Origin: Pleurotus ostreatus/Saccharomyces cerevisiae fusant
Taxonomy: Eukaryota > Opisthokonta
Assembly: GCA_024196135.1 (NCBI GenBank)
Contig: JAMQCK010000003.1
Span: forward strand, 186,001-250,000
DNA length: 64,000 nucleotides
Reading direction: 5' to 3'
Below the pieces are notes generated by a model, which saw only the letters and a program-made list of their open reading frames with translations, was not told the origin of the DNA and searched no databases. Below, one piece after another: positions 49,501 through 61,628 of this stretch. How positions within the stretch are numbered: position 1 is the stretch's first letter; every line of letters begins with the position of its first letter. Both the position numbers and the translations under genes were made by a program.

Positions 49501-51544
49501 TGCAGGAGGGCAAGGTCGTCGCGGTGTCGGACGCGCTGTTCAAGTACGAGCTGCTGAGCGTGTCTCCGGGCGCGCCGCCGAAGGTCGTGAGCAACCCGCA
49601 TTCGCAGGCTGGGCTGGGGCATTGGAAGACGAAGGCGGAGCGGATACAGGATGTGTACTCGAAGCGGTGCGGTGTCATGACGGGTGATGTGGATATCCTG
49701 TTGCATGTTCGCCCGTTGAAAGGTACGCGGAGATGCAATTGGTTGGGATCAAACTGACAGGCAACCGTTATCAGGGCTTACGCGACTGGATACGGGCGCC
49801 TTCGTCAAGGACTATGAAGGCCCGGACAAGGAGATCGAGACGGCGCTGCAGATGGCCGTGTCGCACGTTGTGTCGGAGGACCCGCGGTACATGGAGCGCG
49901 AGGCGCCGCCTCTGGCGGAGGAGTTTCCCGATGGCACGAAGATCTTCTTCTTGGGCGAGCACGCATACGGTGTCGCCGCGCAGGTCTCGTCGACAACGAA
50001 GGACACCCTGTCGGTCATCCTGGCGGTGAGGATTACTGGTTCTTGTGTGCAGGACATCGTGCTGATTGCTGTCGACGCAGTTCTTCCCCACCGAGAAGCA
50101 GGAAAACGAGAAGTTCAAAGCGATCGTCGACCACCGCAAGTCGGCGCGGTACCTTCCGTCATTCCAGGTCGCGCAGATGCTCGGCATGTCCGGGCGCGCA
50201 CTGTCCAGGATCACGTCGAGCTTCATGGTCGTGACGTCGGATGGGAACAAGACGAACCTCGGCTTGAGCCTGAAGTTCGAGGCGAAGGGCATGAAGGTTG
50301 TTGACTATTCGAGGAAGAGCGGGAGGAACTGGGAGTTCAGCGAGAAGGCCATCGACCTCCTCCGGGAATACAAGGTATTTCTTGGACAATATCTCGCTTG
50401 GAACATCTTGCTGATTGTCCTCTTAGCAAGCGTATCCTGACGTGTTCAAAGCCCTGGATCAAGACGGAGACGGTGTGTATCTTGGACCTGTTGCGATGCG
50501 CACGAACTGACTGTCAATAGCTATGGCTCGTGCAAGCGACGTTCTTCCGGGAGAAAACTCGGACGCCCGCGTCAAGGAGGTCAAGGCGTGGTTGAAGAAC
50601 AAGGGTGTTCGAGATTTCGAGCCTGTCACGTTGTTCTGTGATCAGCTCGGCAAGGAGATCGTCAAGGAGATTGAGACACTCGCGGACGAGTTCAACGCTT
50701 CCAAATCCACGTCGGGCTTCAAGAAGGCGATTGTCAAAGCCATCCCACGCCAGGCAGTGCTGAAGCCTGCGCATGCGCCGTACCGGCTGCAGAACCAGAA
50801 GTTTGCGCTCGGCGATCGTGTTACAATGATTCAGGACTCGGGCGCGGTGCCACTTTCGGTCAAAGGCACGGTCATTGGTCTGAACGCGAAGTCCATGGAC
50901 GTTGTGTGGGATGTACCATTCATGGCGGGGACAACGCTAGGGGATCGGTGAGTGCATCGCTTGGCTTGATCTCACTGTATCGACTGACGCCGCATCACAG
51001 CTGCTCGCAGTACCGCGGTTCTACGGTCGAGTTTAACACTTGCTTGAACTTGTCGAACCCGCAGTTTGTCGCGTCAACTAACCCGAAGACGCCTGCCGCG
51101 CCCGTACGGACTGGTCCGGCGTTCAAGCCACAGATCGGTCCTCGCCCTGCGATTCAGCCTGGTGCCGGGCAGCAGCCTGCGGCGGGCTTCCGCCCAGCAC
51201 CTCATAGAGGGTAAGTGCTTGCAGTTAACCGATGATCCCCTTCCCAACGATCATGCAGAGGAGGCGTTCAAATCATGGCGAACCCCAACCGTGGAGGACG
51301 GGGCGGCAGTAGGGGCGGGCCACCTAACCGTCCTTTCAACGAAACCGCGCAGCTGCCAAACGGTTCTGATGCGGCGCCTGCAGCCGGGCGAGGAGGACCT
51401 ATTCCTAGGGGCGGTCGCGGTGGCTTCGCGCCTTCCTTCAGAGGCAGAGGTGGCTTCGTGCCCGTGTTCGACCGTGGTCGCGGTGCACCGAGGGGCATGA
51501 ACCGCGGCAGGGGGAGAGGATTCGCACCCCCATTGCAGTCATGA
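46562..51544 (+). CDS. XRN1: 5'-3' exoribonuclease XRN1
   Basis: The cytoplasmic exonuclease that degrades decapped mRNA. The N-terminus MGIPKFFRYISERYP is diagnostic for Xrn1 rather than Rat1. It is spread over three tiny exons (46562-46565, 46620-46630, 46679-46695) before the larger exon at 46739. Catalytic-core segments seen are [61 protein letters not shown], and [16 protein letters not shown], containing the conserved acidic metal ligands. An acidic linker (about 48220-48440) precedes the second conserved block and the Xrn1-type middle domains. The C-terminus is an RGG-rich tail (51275-51541), which can bind RNA. About 14 exons are present. Confidence 0.95.
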
Positions 51545-51667
51545 TCAATCCGTGTCCGCTTCGCGCAGGGCAAATATCCTGTCGATGAACTTTGGCTGTA
51601 CTTTACAGAGGCAATGTATAATGTGTATTGTACATGTCACAAATGTCCAGGCTACCTTCGCTTTCTG

Positions 51668-53477
51668 TCAAATATTCCAGGGGTAAATCACAGCATCTCG
51701 TGGGCCGCCGTAGTCAGTACACAAGTCCTCTATGGTGCTTCCCATATTCTGGCAGATCACTCCAAGCTCCTGCACCGAACATTTGATGTTCTTTGCAGTG
51801 GCGAAGATCATCTCGACTGTGAGCCACAACTTGTCCCTCCTGACCGTCTCTGGATCGTCTGGCAGGTCGCACCAGTAGCCCGTTTGCCGCAGCCGGGGAA
51901 ACAACTTCGACAGGTACAAGGCAACCGCGTACGCGTCCGCTATGGGGGCATCCCCGACGGCCAGAGACTCAACGCTCTCGTTCGTGCCATGCGCAGGAGG
52001 ATCGCTCAGTGGGACCACGCTCGCGTCAAGATGGACTCCGATATGACTGTGGGTCTTCGTGCGGCTTTGGCAGCGAGCGAAGGGTAGCAGCGCTGCCAGG
52101 CTGGCAGGCGGCGGCTGTCGATCACCGTTCGCCTGGATGTCGATGCGACCGAGATGCGGCCATGATGGTATCAGGTCCGCATATTCGGCGTCAGTGATCG
52201 TGCAACTCCTGTGTGCGGCCAGCACGGTAAGCAATTCCAGATTAGAGAAGGCGCGCAGGGGGGCGAGGTGTGCGTAGTGCAAGGCGAACGGTTCCCCCCA
52301 ACCCTCGATATCCCTTGCCGGTCGGGCCATGATAGTAATTTCGCGCATCGACTTTGGATCGCAATGCTTCTCCAGCGCCTCCGTAAGGTCGAGCAAAAGC
52401 CGAGATGTGATGTAGCCCAGTTTCGTTATTGCTAGAGTTTCTATGGGACGGCGTCCTCCCCATGACTGTACTAGCCTGATGACAGTGCGAAGGGGGAGCC
52501 CTACGAGAGTGAGGGAGCGCAGCGAAGGATAGCCATTCAAGGGGAGCTGTTCGATGGTCGTCAGATCCGGCGTCTGGTTGCTAACTCTGATGTCATGTAG
52601 CGAGGGACAGCAAGCGAGTGTAGAGAGGAGCGATGGACTGCATGGCATATCGATGGTCAGTGTCGACATCCGCCCGTCTGGTCCACCCAGAAGATCGATG
52701 ATTGCGCTCTCCACGCGGGCGAAACCGCGGGAAGGACTGTCGCGCAAGCTGTCGACAAGGAATCCGAATTTTCGGATATGAGGACAGTTCTGCCGAACGA
52801 ACGAAATTGCGGTCTCAATATCGAAGAGATGCACGCCAGGCCGTGCCCAGACTGTCAAGACCCACAGCTGCAGTGATGGCCCTACAAGCAGTTGGATGAA
52901 CCTGGCAGACTCTGCGTTCCGTACGCCACAGGTAAGGGTTTTGAGGGCGGGCAGCAGCCTTTCGTGAGGTGGATTGGTCAGTATGTGCTCGTAGACGCTT
53001 TTGTCAAGGATAGTTTCGTCGCCATCGTCCCAGTGCAGGCTCTGAACGTAACGCGAGCGCTTCACCACCTGCTCCCAATCTGCTTGACATAGACCGCGCG
53101 TTATGGCCTGTGCGTACTAAAGTTAACGCATGGCATTGAAAGCGACGGGTAATTCGAACAACACGGAAGCATACGCACAAATCTCCTGAGTGGCTTCGCC
53201 CTGGTGTATGCGTGACCACTTTCCGACTGTTGTCACAGTCAGTTGGCGTGGATTATAATTCTACATCGACACTCACCGCCTCGACCATGGACCATGCATC
53301 GCTAGGAAGAAGCTTGAAGATGGAAGTATCGCCATTTGGATGCTCCCACACAATCGCGACTGCAACCTCGTTCCATACCGAGCAGACTAGTGTAAGGTGT
53401 TGGAGATCATCCAGTCGTATATCTTCATCTCTGAAGATATGGAAAAGAAGTTCCGGGATCTGTAAAGCTCTATGCAT
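51668..53477 (-). CDS. F-box protein, second in the window
   Basis: The first exon (53277-53477) encodes IPELLFHIFRDEDIRLDDL and LVCSVWNEVAVAIVWEH, a typical agaricomycete F-box of the QIPELL type. Splicing out 53108-53276 joins it to a long second exon with several leucine-rich helical segments (for example LPALKTLTCGVRN and YPSLRSLTLVGLP), resembling degenerate leucine-rich repeats used for substrate binding. It is probably an SCF ubiquitin ligase adaptor with unknown target. The 3' end lies about 120 bp from the 3' end of XRN1 (convergent). Confidence 0.8.
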
Positions 53478-53892
53478 CTACACACGCAGCCATGATCAGC
53501 TTCAGACGTTCGCAACATGAATTGAGTGACTAACCGCTTCTCCTCCGACTGCACGGCCGCCCTAATCAGGGTCGCCTTCTATGAGACGTACGATGGAGTC
53601 GATCGATGATGATGGTCAAGAGTCAAGGCGCTCTCGGCGCCTGTCACGCTGTTGCCGGTGGTAACAAGTAACGCGTAACTTGAAGGGTCGCCCAACCCTC
53701 GTGAATTCAATGTTCTATCTCATGTCTTTTTGGCTATCGCGATTGCGCAAGGGGCTGACGTTGGACACGAGGTGTCGATTACGGCAGATATGAGCCTCAA
53801 GTTACGATGACCAGGCGTCAATGATTCACATAAGTAATAAATAACAAGATAATCGAGAAAGCCCGTCTCAGCGCTACAGTGGCGCCATACGA

Positions 53893-55193
53893 TCACTGGC
53901 AGACGACATTGTACTGCGACTTCGTCTCGGTGCCGATGTTCGAGTCGAAGCTCATGTACGTCGAGCGCTCGCTCTCGTCCAGGTAGCCCTCCATCAAGAG
54001 CGCCCCTGCGAACTGGGATTAGCACTCCGTCGACCGCGATGCGTGGCGCCTCACAGTTCCAGTGATCCTTGGTCTTGTTCTTGTACACGAACCAGACCCA
54101 GCCCGACGCGATGAAGGGCATTTGGCCGGAGCCCTTCGTTGTGCAGGTCTTCGTCTCGAACTATCGGGCACGATGAGTTGGTGTGGCCAGGATCAAGCGG
54201 ATCAGGACTGCTCACATCGAGCTTGCACGTTTGGCCATCCTTCTGCTGGGCGGTGACCGTCGACGTCGTCTGCTGGTTGCTGTTCGAGGACTCGCTGTGG
54301 GACAGTCAGAACGATGGGTTGAGGGAAAGAATGGGATACACGTACGTCTTCCCAAGGGTGTTCGACACGGTCGTGGTGATGGACGTCTTGAAGGTGACCT
54401 CGGCAATTTCAGGAATGCCAATCTTTGCCTCAGCAGAGAGGTCCAGGGCCACGGAGGCTTGTCCTAGAGCGCGGGCGTCAGGAAAGCCCATTTAGGAGTG
54501 TGAGGTAGTCTCTTACTGGTCGTCGAAGTTTCAAGCGTGTACGACGTCCCTTCTGTCTGCGAAAGCATGACAGTGCCATTGGTGCCCGTAACTGAGCCAC
54601 CGATGGATTGCGACTGAGTCGTGCACTGCGGGTCGCCTATTGATTTCCTTCGTGGTCAGTATCCTGAAGACGCGAATGGTGGCGATAACCTACCGTTGAT
54701 AGTGATGTCAACTTGGTTGTTAGTTATGCAGACGGAAGCGGGGCGGTCAGGGAACTAGTGCACAGCTTAGTCGATGGAGCTTCACATCGAACGGCCACTC
54801 ACATCCGGGTTGTTCGTCTTGATCTCGCGCTGGTAGTCGCCCCAGAATGAGTTGGCCTGGTCCTTCAACTTGTTCCAGCCGGGAACTATTGAAAATTAGT
54901 CAGTACGCCAATCCTAGTGAAAATGAATCGGGATTGAACTCACGTTGCTGAACTTCGTCGGCACTGATGTCCGCGCAACCACCCGCGCGGCGCTGGAAGG
55001 ACGAGGCGGCCTCCCTATCCAGCATGCCCAAGTTCTCGTCGCGACTGTTGAACAAGTAGATGGTGCCGGTCTCAGGGTCGGCAGCGAGCTTGGTCGCCTC
55101 GCGAGGGATGTGCGTCAGACGACGCTCGGGAGTAGGGGAGGCGTGAGCAACGAAGGCCAGGGCCAGGGAGATGAGAGCGAAGAAGGGTGCCAT
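53893..55193 (-). CDS. Secreted protein with aerolysin-like (beta-pore-forming) features, copy A
   Basis: A secretory signal occupies the first ~18 residues, followed by a pro-region with a dibasic site (RR before AGGC) that could be a Kex2 cleavage point. About seven exons, the first being 54944-55193, give a Ser/Thr/Gln/Asn-rich protein of some 300 residues with about six cysteines. Long alternating Thr/Ser stretches near 54330-54420 and 54255-54300 resemble the amphipathic insertion hairpin of aerolysin/ETX-MTX2-type pore formers. A related gene lies at 62713-64000. The beta-pore-former label is an inference from composition and layout; the gene itself, the signal peptide and the paralogy are well supported. 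A TATA box lies at 55313-55321. Confidence 0.62.
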
Positions 55194-55312
55194 GACAAAG
55201 ATATCGAGGGACTATAAGGAATGTGTATACAAGAGAATGTAAGGGGAGGGTTGAAAGGGACTCGTAGAGACGGGTCGTGAACGAACTGGGTACTTTGGCA
55301 TAAGAGTGAAAG

Positions 55313-55321
55313 CCTTTTATA
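55313..55321 (-). promoter_or_regulatory. TATA box of secreted gene A
   Basis: TATAAAAGG read on the minus strand, about 120 bp upstream of the ATG at 55193. A strong consensus match suggests regulated, potentially high expression. Confidence 0.55.
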
Positions 55322-55927
55322 CTCGTATATGCGGATTCCACGCGTTGAAAGGCACCGCCAACAATCTCAGTTGGCAGTGTACCGAGGCATCATCGCGACG
55401 CGCCGCTCAGGCTGCGACCATTGGCAAGGGGGTCGGCGCTCGCCCTCGAGCGCTGATCCCTATGCGAGCAAATAGATGTCCCGTTAGCTTGTATCGAGAT
55501 CAGCGTCGCACGTTGAAGAACGGATGCGGTGGGAGAGAAGACAAAAGGTGTCTATGCGAGACCGTCGGTGTCATCGCACTTGGTACCTGGTCGTCTGAGT
55601 CTCTCTGAGCGCGACGTTACACGAGATGAGCGCTCTGTTTCTCTTGACATCTCGAGGTTATGCGGCTGCATCGACTGATGAGTACTGAACGGTTGCAAGG
55701 ACCGTGCACGCCAACACGCATGGTGGTTCAGAGCAAAGGTCAACAAAAGGTCAATGTCATCCGTGACTATCACAGAGATTTGATCCGTTACACGTGCACC
55801 GGAGATAGCGCCATTATGTCCTTTCTTCGGTACAATGACCTTCATACGACGCCCCATTGGAAGTACAAAAAGCACACATTAGAGAGTACAGATATTGGAC
55901 TTTCCTGCGCGCGTTGAGCGACGCCAT

Positions 55928-58564
55928 TTACATGTATGCCTCCCCCTTCCACTCCAGCGTAAGTCCCGACAGCGTCGTCCAGTCCAGCTTCTCGGGCTCT
56001 TGTACGGCGACAGACCACTGGGTGAATGGCGGTGGATCCGTATGGTCTCTCGAGGGGATGATGCTGTCCACCTCAATACCGTCCTCGTCGGGAAGCGGCA
56101 CGCCCTGCGCGTCGACCCGATACTTGAACTGCCGCTCCTGAACCATACTGGTGAACCCAAAGACCTCACCATCGGCGCGGATGTCCTGGTACGCGCCAGA
56201 GGTGCGAACCTTCACCCAGATGAGAGCCGTTTTGTCCTTCGATAGCGCCTCGGGCTTGGGAACGATGCCGTTGACGTATACGCGCATGCCGAAGACGCGG
56301 AAGCCGTTCCCGCCGGTAAACGGGCCAGAGATATATGGGGTGCTCGTCGATGACTTGGCAATATCGGGAGCCAGAGCGAAGGTGGCCGCGTGTGTCTCTT
56401 GCAAAGATGCAAGGACGTCTGGGGCTATGTTCTTGAAGCTGGGCTGGTCACGATTTTAGTCTTGCCCGGGCGGTATGTGCACGCAAATCAAAGTACGCAC
56501 GTCGTCGATGTCCCGCTGAAAATGAATAGCTGAACAGGGGAGAGTTGAGCCGTGGACAAGAATACATGACTGAAATACTCACGAGATTTATCACTCGCGA
56601 AACCTTCCTCCCACTTCTCAACTTCTTCTACCAGAAGAGAGAGGTCTGCCTTATACTCCGCCATCGTATTGAGCGAGTCAAGAGTGACTTGGCTGTCGGT
56701 GAGCGTCAAGAACTTGAACGCCCAGACGAGATTGCGCAGCTCGATGAGCACGCTCGTGCGCATAGCGTCCAGGCGATCGTAGAAGTGCAGCCGCGCGATC
56801 TCGAGCTGCTCCTTCTCGCCTTGAAAGCTATCGCGCAGCTCCTGCAGGCGCGCGAGGTCCGACTGCGCGAGCTGCAGGGCGAGCTGCACCTGGACGTACT
56901 CCTGCCCGGCCTTGATCGTCTGCGCGCTCGACTGCGTCGCCAGCTTCCCGTCGATCGCGTGCTTGCGGAGCTCGAGCAGGTACGCGGACGCGCCGTCGAT
57001 GTTCTGGTCGACCGGGAACTTCATCTGGTCCTCGATGTCGAGCGTCCACTTATCCCACGCGGCGATGCCCGCGAGCGCGGTCAGGTCCTCGTTGCCCTCG
57101 GGGGATGCGGGGAACGGCGAGAGGGAGCCTTCACCCTCGCCCTCGGCGGCGATGATGGCCTCGACGTTCTCGATGGTCGAGGAGAGCAAGTCGCCCAGCT
57201 TCTCGACGATTTCGTCCAGCTGCTTGAGCGTGTCGGAGGAGATGATCTTGGTCACCGCGCTAGCGGCCTCCGTAGCTTCCTCGACGTCCTTGATAGCCCC
57301 AGCAGCCTCGACAGAAGCCTCGGCCGCAGGCTCTGGGTCCCCGATGCACATGGCACCAATCGCGACGGCGAACGCTGTAGATACGCCACTTTAGAAAATA
57401 TCAAAGTAGAAGAAATGCATCGATACTCACTAATGATGGCCTTGAAAATATTGAAGATCGCCTTCATGATTTGTTCCTCCTTCCACTTCTCGATACCCTT
57501 CCGGAAGACCTCCGCCTTCTTTTCGAGAGTATCCTGGTGGTGCCGCAGGTCGGTCTGCGCGGCGAGCAAGATCTGCTGCGACGCCGTCCACTTCAGCTTC
57601 GCGTCGTCCGCGAGCGTCTGCTGCATCGTGATCGTGTTCTGCGCCTGCACGAGCATACTGTCCCAGATCTTCAGCTGGTCGTCCGCGCTCGTCTCGTTAT
57701 CGGTGAAGCGGTCGTACTGCGCCTCGAAGGCGGATCCGGCGTCGAGGACGGTCACGAGCGTGTTCTTGTAGTACTCGAGCTTCAGGACGGGCGCGTAGGA
57801 GACGCCCGGACCGCACAGGCGCCCGACGTTGATTTGCTGCTGCAGCGCGGAGGCCTGCACGTTGAGCAGGGTGCTTTCGGACGGATACGCCGTGGCGTTC
57901 ACGACATGCCAGGCAAGGGCCGACGCCATCGAGGGCTGCGTCCAGAAGAGCGACGACGCGATGCGCAGCTGCGTGGCGAGGAGTTTGTGCAAATGGCCGG
58001 CCTCGTAGAGGTCGATAACGGAGTACCTCTGCATGTAATTCAGGGTAATCTCGCCGTTGGTCGTCAAGATGGACACGCCGACGTTGCCTGACTTGGCACC
58101 TAGATCGAGGACCTGGGGAGCGTGGCCTGCGACTGACACGGATACAGGTTGGTCCACATACGTCACATAGAGGACAACCTGCGCGTCCTGCTTTGGGTCG
58201 ACTGGCGCCAGCTCGAGCGTGACGGGCGCATCAGAGGTGATCACCCTGGAGTACAGGCTGACGCATGCCAGCTTGGGCAAGGTCAGGCGCAAGGTGGGCC
58301 CAGAGGCGAGCGAAAGCACGTCCGTGTAGACAAACGTATATTCCGACGCAGTCAGGTCCACGCTGCCCAGGTCGACAACGATGTCGTGTAAGAACAACTT
58401 CAAGGGTACGTCAGGTAACGTCAGGTAACGTCGGATTGGATTCAAGAAACACTCACATTGACGGCAGTCTGCTCTCGGCTGCTCTTCGAGGGAATCTTGC
58501 TGAGAGCCGGCGAAGTAGACCAGCTAAGCCATTCGGCTGAAGAAGAAGGTATTGAGCTACTCAT
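55928..58564 (-). CDS. 803-residue helical/coiled-coil protein with beta-rich N-terminus (pore-former-like)
   Basis: Five exons join exactly in frame: 58457-58564, 57431-58397, 56583-57374, 56501-56529 and 55928-56443. Residues 1-36 are Ser-rich and disordered with no signal peptide. About 37-165 is beta-rich. About 165-345 is long helices ending in a charged coiled coil. A hydrophobic segment at about 345-367 spans the exon 2/3 junction. A second set of long helices runs to about 630, followed by a compact C-terminal domain of 171 residues. A hydrophobic stretch bracketed by coiled coils is the layout of alpha-pore-forming proteins, but the family was not recognised by sequence. It is divergent from the gene at 59592. 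Confidence 0.6.
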
Positions 58565-59591
58565 TTCGAGCGATTCGCGGGTGGATTGTATGGTGAGGGA
58601 ACAAGTTCAAGGCCAACGCGAAGTGCCATATGTACTTCTCTGCTGCCCTCTAAGTCCGAGACGACGCAGGCCATGGGAACGATAGTACGCATTACGCGCT
58701 CCTTCAGTTTGCACCTGACCAGTTGGATTGTGTCAACTAGGTCCTTCTCGCCTTACAAAAACGAGTTCCGGTGGATGTAGTACTGCGAGAACTTGGCGGT
58801 ATCCGCAGTCACTGGAGCCTCTGAGGTCGTCTGGCATACGATGGTCAAAAGTAGGAGGGTTCTAGCCGCTCTATATGGCAGTTTACGAGAGATCTGGGGC
58901 TTCATGTCCGCATACCATCGCGTTGTCTTCGATTATGAGTGCAGGAGGCAGGATTGTCAATGGCTATGCCTGTGACAGTGACAGTAACCTTACAGTGACC
59001 GTGACGTTGACAACGGCTCTCCTGAACGTCCATCTTCATTCAACGTAGTTGCTCTCATCTGTTACCCAATGCTCGCAGAACCTGTCGATATATTTGTCTC
59101 TTTACGTCCAGATGAACTCTCCGAGCTCGCTTTCCAAAGATCGCGTTTGCAAGCCGCATAAGCCGCTCACGAAGGCAGCTGCTCCCTTCCCTTGCATAAC
59201 TCATGGACATGCGGCGCTTTCTTTGAAGAATCGAACAGACTAACACTCCAATTTTATTTCCGCCGAAGAGCATGAATGTGAGCGTGTTGCGTTACCGCCC
59301 CACACCTGACAGTCCAGGTCATAGTATATGGCCTTCAATCGCGGCGCTTGACGGGGACGAGCATCATGCTTTGTTTACAGCCCTACCTCACATGTACGTC
59401 TCTTCACGTCGTCGGACGCTCGATGCTTGCGCAGTTCCGATCCCCCTCAATCCCAGCATCGGACAGGTTCAGGCGCGTGAGTGGATACACGATGATTCAT
59501 CGAGAGTGTATAAGAGCTTGAAAGGTATGGCTTGACGAGCCTCAGAGCTACCTCTTCCTCGTCCATCTCTCACGCATACACCCCCGCCATC
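58565..59591. promoter_or_regulatory. 1-kb shared upstream region of the divergent helical-protein genes
   Basis: The two genes start at 58564 (minus) and 59592 (plus). A TATAAGA element sits at 59509-59515, about 80 bp before the plus-strand start. A run of GTGAC-type repeats (58972-59005, for example ACAGTGACAGTAACC) lies centrally. No other gene is convincing here. Confidence 0.45.
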
Positions 59592-61013
59592 ATGTCCTCC
59601 GACGATATCGATATGGAGCCGAAGGGCCTCGTCAACGACGACGGCAACTATATCCTCCAGCACGACGACATCGCCAACCTTCTGAAATATGTCTGGTCGG
59701 GAGTGCTCCTTCCTGTCACGGAGTCCGCCTACACACAGCGTCTGCAGCTCTCCGACGACACCGCGGGCAAGCTCTCCGGCGTGATCAAGCCGCTCGTCGC
59801 GGCCTACGCTACGGTGAGTTGAACGCTGCACGGCTGCATGGACGATTACTGACGGCATTGTCATTCAGACGCAGGCGAACTGCCAGATATTCAAGGACAA
59901 AACCTACCCCGGCATCGTCGACCTGTCGAGCGACGTCTACAACTACGCCCAGAATGCAGGCGGTACCGTTGATGATTCGTACTACGGTATGTCGTCTGAC
60001 ATGGTCACCGCTCGTGAACTCAAGTCGCTGCATAGTCAACATCATCAACTGGATCAAGCAACTGAGCAAGTCCACGGACAAGGAGGAGCAAGAAGAGCTT
60101 CAGGGAGCCATCAACGCCGTCATCGACCAACAAGTCAAGGATATTCAGGCCCTTCAAGACAGAGCTGACGCCGCCGTTGCCGAGCTCCAGAAATTCGAAG
60201 ATCAGTCCGAGAAAGACCAGGATGCTCTGACGACCCGCAGCAATGTCGTCAAGGATCAAGTCACTGCCGAGGTCGGCAGCCTCGACGAGCTGAACGCCAA
60301 GCTGAAGGAGTACCGCGACGAGCTCACGGAGGACCTGAAGGAGTACGAGCATGGTGAGTAACTTCTTTACGTACAAGCTGCTATCTGCGCTTACCGACGT
60401 TCACAACAGACAAGCTCGTCGCGGAGACCTCTGCGAGCTACTGCTGGCTGGGACTCATCGGTCTCATCGCCGCCGCCGCAGTGGCCAGCGTCTACGGCGA
60501 CAAAGCTGCCAAGATGGCGAAGCGCATTGACGAGGTCCGCCAGCTCATCAAAGACTGGGAGACCAAAGTCAAGGACGAGACGCGCCTCATCTCCGATCTT
60601 GGCGCCATCGGCGTGAGTGCTATTTTTCTCTACTTCTTACGTTGATCCTGACCAGTTGTTGACCAGACGGACGTCGGGAACATCCTGAAGCTGATCAAGC
60701 CCGCCATCGAGGTTATCCAGAAGATGATCGGGGTCTGGACCGCCATCGCGAACGACCTGAAGAACCTCAAGGAGGCGGTGAACAAGGACTTCAAGATAGC
60801 CAACGAGATGGTCGCGAAAATGCAGGCGACGAAACTTGTGAACAACTGGAACGACCTCAAGGACTCTGGTGCGTTTTCTGGCACTGCAATTCTTGCACCT
60901 GCTGATGCGTCGACGCAGTCGACAAATATCGGCAGGCCGCGTTCGTCTCCGACGTCTCTACCACGACTCTCGAAGACCTGTCGGCCCAGCTTCACGCGCA
61001 GGCGGCCAAGTGA
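59592..61013 (+). CDS. Alpha-pore-forming-protein-like (Hbl/Nhe/ClyA-type architecture)
   Basis: Six exons join in frame: 59592-59813, 59869-59986, 60036-60353, 60410-60612, 60667-60868 and 60919-61013. They encode 385 residues with no signal peptide. Almost the whole protein is predicted helical by eye. Long amphipathic helices (with heptad patterns around residues 115-220) are followed by a hydrophobic Gly/Ala/Ile-rich segment at about residues 231-248, then charged helices to the end. Length, helix bundle and the position of the hydrophobic segment match the Bacillus Hbl/Nhe and ClyA families. No enzymatic motif is visible. The call is by architecture, not by a sequence match; a cytosolic or unconventionally secreted defence protein is inferred. 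Confidence 0.62.
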
Positions 61014-61243
61014 TCGAAATTCTGGCTATCGGAGTCTGAAGCCAATGCATATCTCTCGCGTACTTGTATCAGTTCTAACGTGCTTAGCGAACAAATTGCA
61101 TACGCCATCGTCTGAATTCTCGTAGTACGCCTCGACAGTCAGAATTCTACCCGTAATTCCCCCACCACTTCCGTCACACCGTCATATTGTCTCGTACTCC
61201 GGTGGCGCTTCGAATTGCGGGCATAGGAGTGACGAGCGAGCGC

Positions 61244-61628
61244 CTAGCGCTGTTCGCAGAAATCCGCCACCTCGAGGGAGGTGATGAAACGGTCGAATTC
61301 CTTATCGCACCCCTGGACGCATTCATTGAAGGGCCCCCGCTTCTCATAGCACGTGCAGACGAGCAGCGCATTGTAGTTGCGGCCCGCGTAAGGGCATACG
61401 CGGTCGAAGCAGCTCTGGGCGCATTGGTCTACGAGGTTACAAGTCAGTACGGAATCCATTGCTGGCCTGACGAGCGGGAGGTTAGTGGACAGGGACGGGG
61501 ACTGGAGACATGGCAAGGATGAGGGGTGGGGGGTAAATGCACTCACTTTCCGGGATCACTTGATAATATTGCGCGCGTGCGAGGGCGCCAAGGAACGGTA
61601 CGATGGTAGCAAATGCCAAAAGACGCAT
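61244..61628 (-). CDS. Small secreted cysteine-rich protein
   Basis: The first exon starts at 61628 and encodes a signal peptide (MRLLAFATIVPFLGALARAQ). An intron of about 80 nt follows. The second exon ends at 61244 and is dense in cysteine: LTCNLVDQCAQSC, RVC, LVCTC, NEC, QGC and FCEQR. The mature part is about 80-90 residues with nine or ten cysteines, typical of fungal effector-like small secreted proteins. No family was recognised. The position between the helical protein gene and secreted gene copy E suggests, but does not prove, a shared function. Confidence 0.7.
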
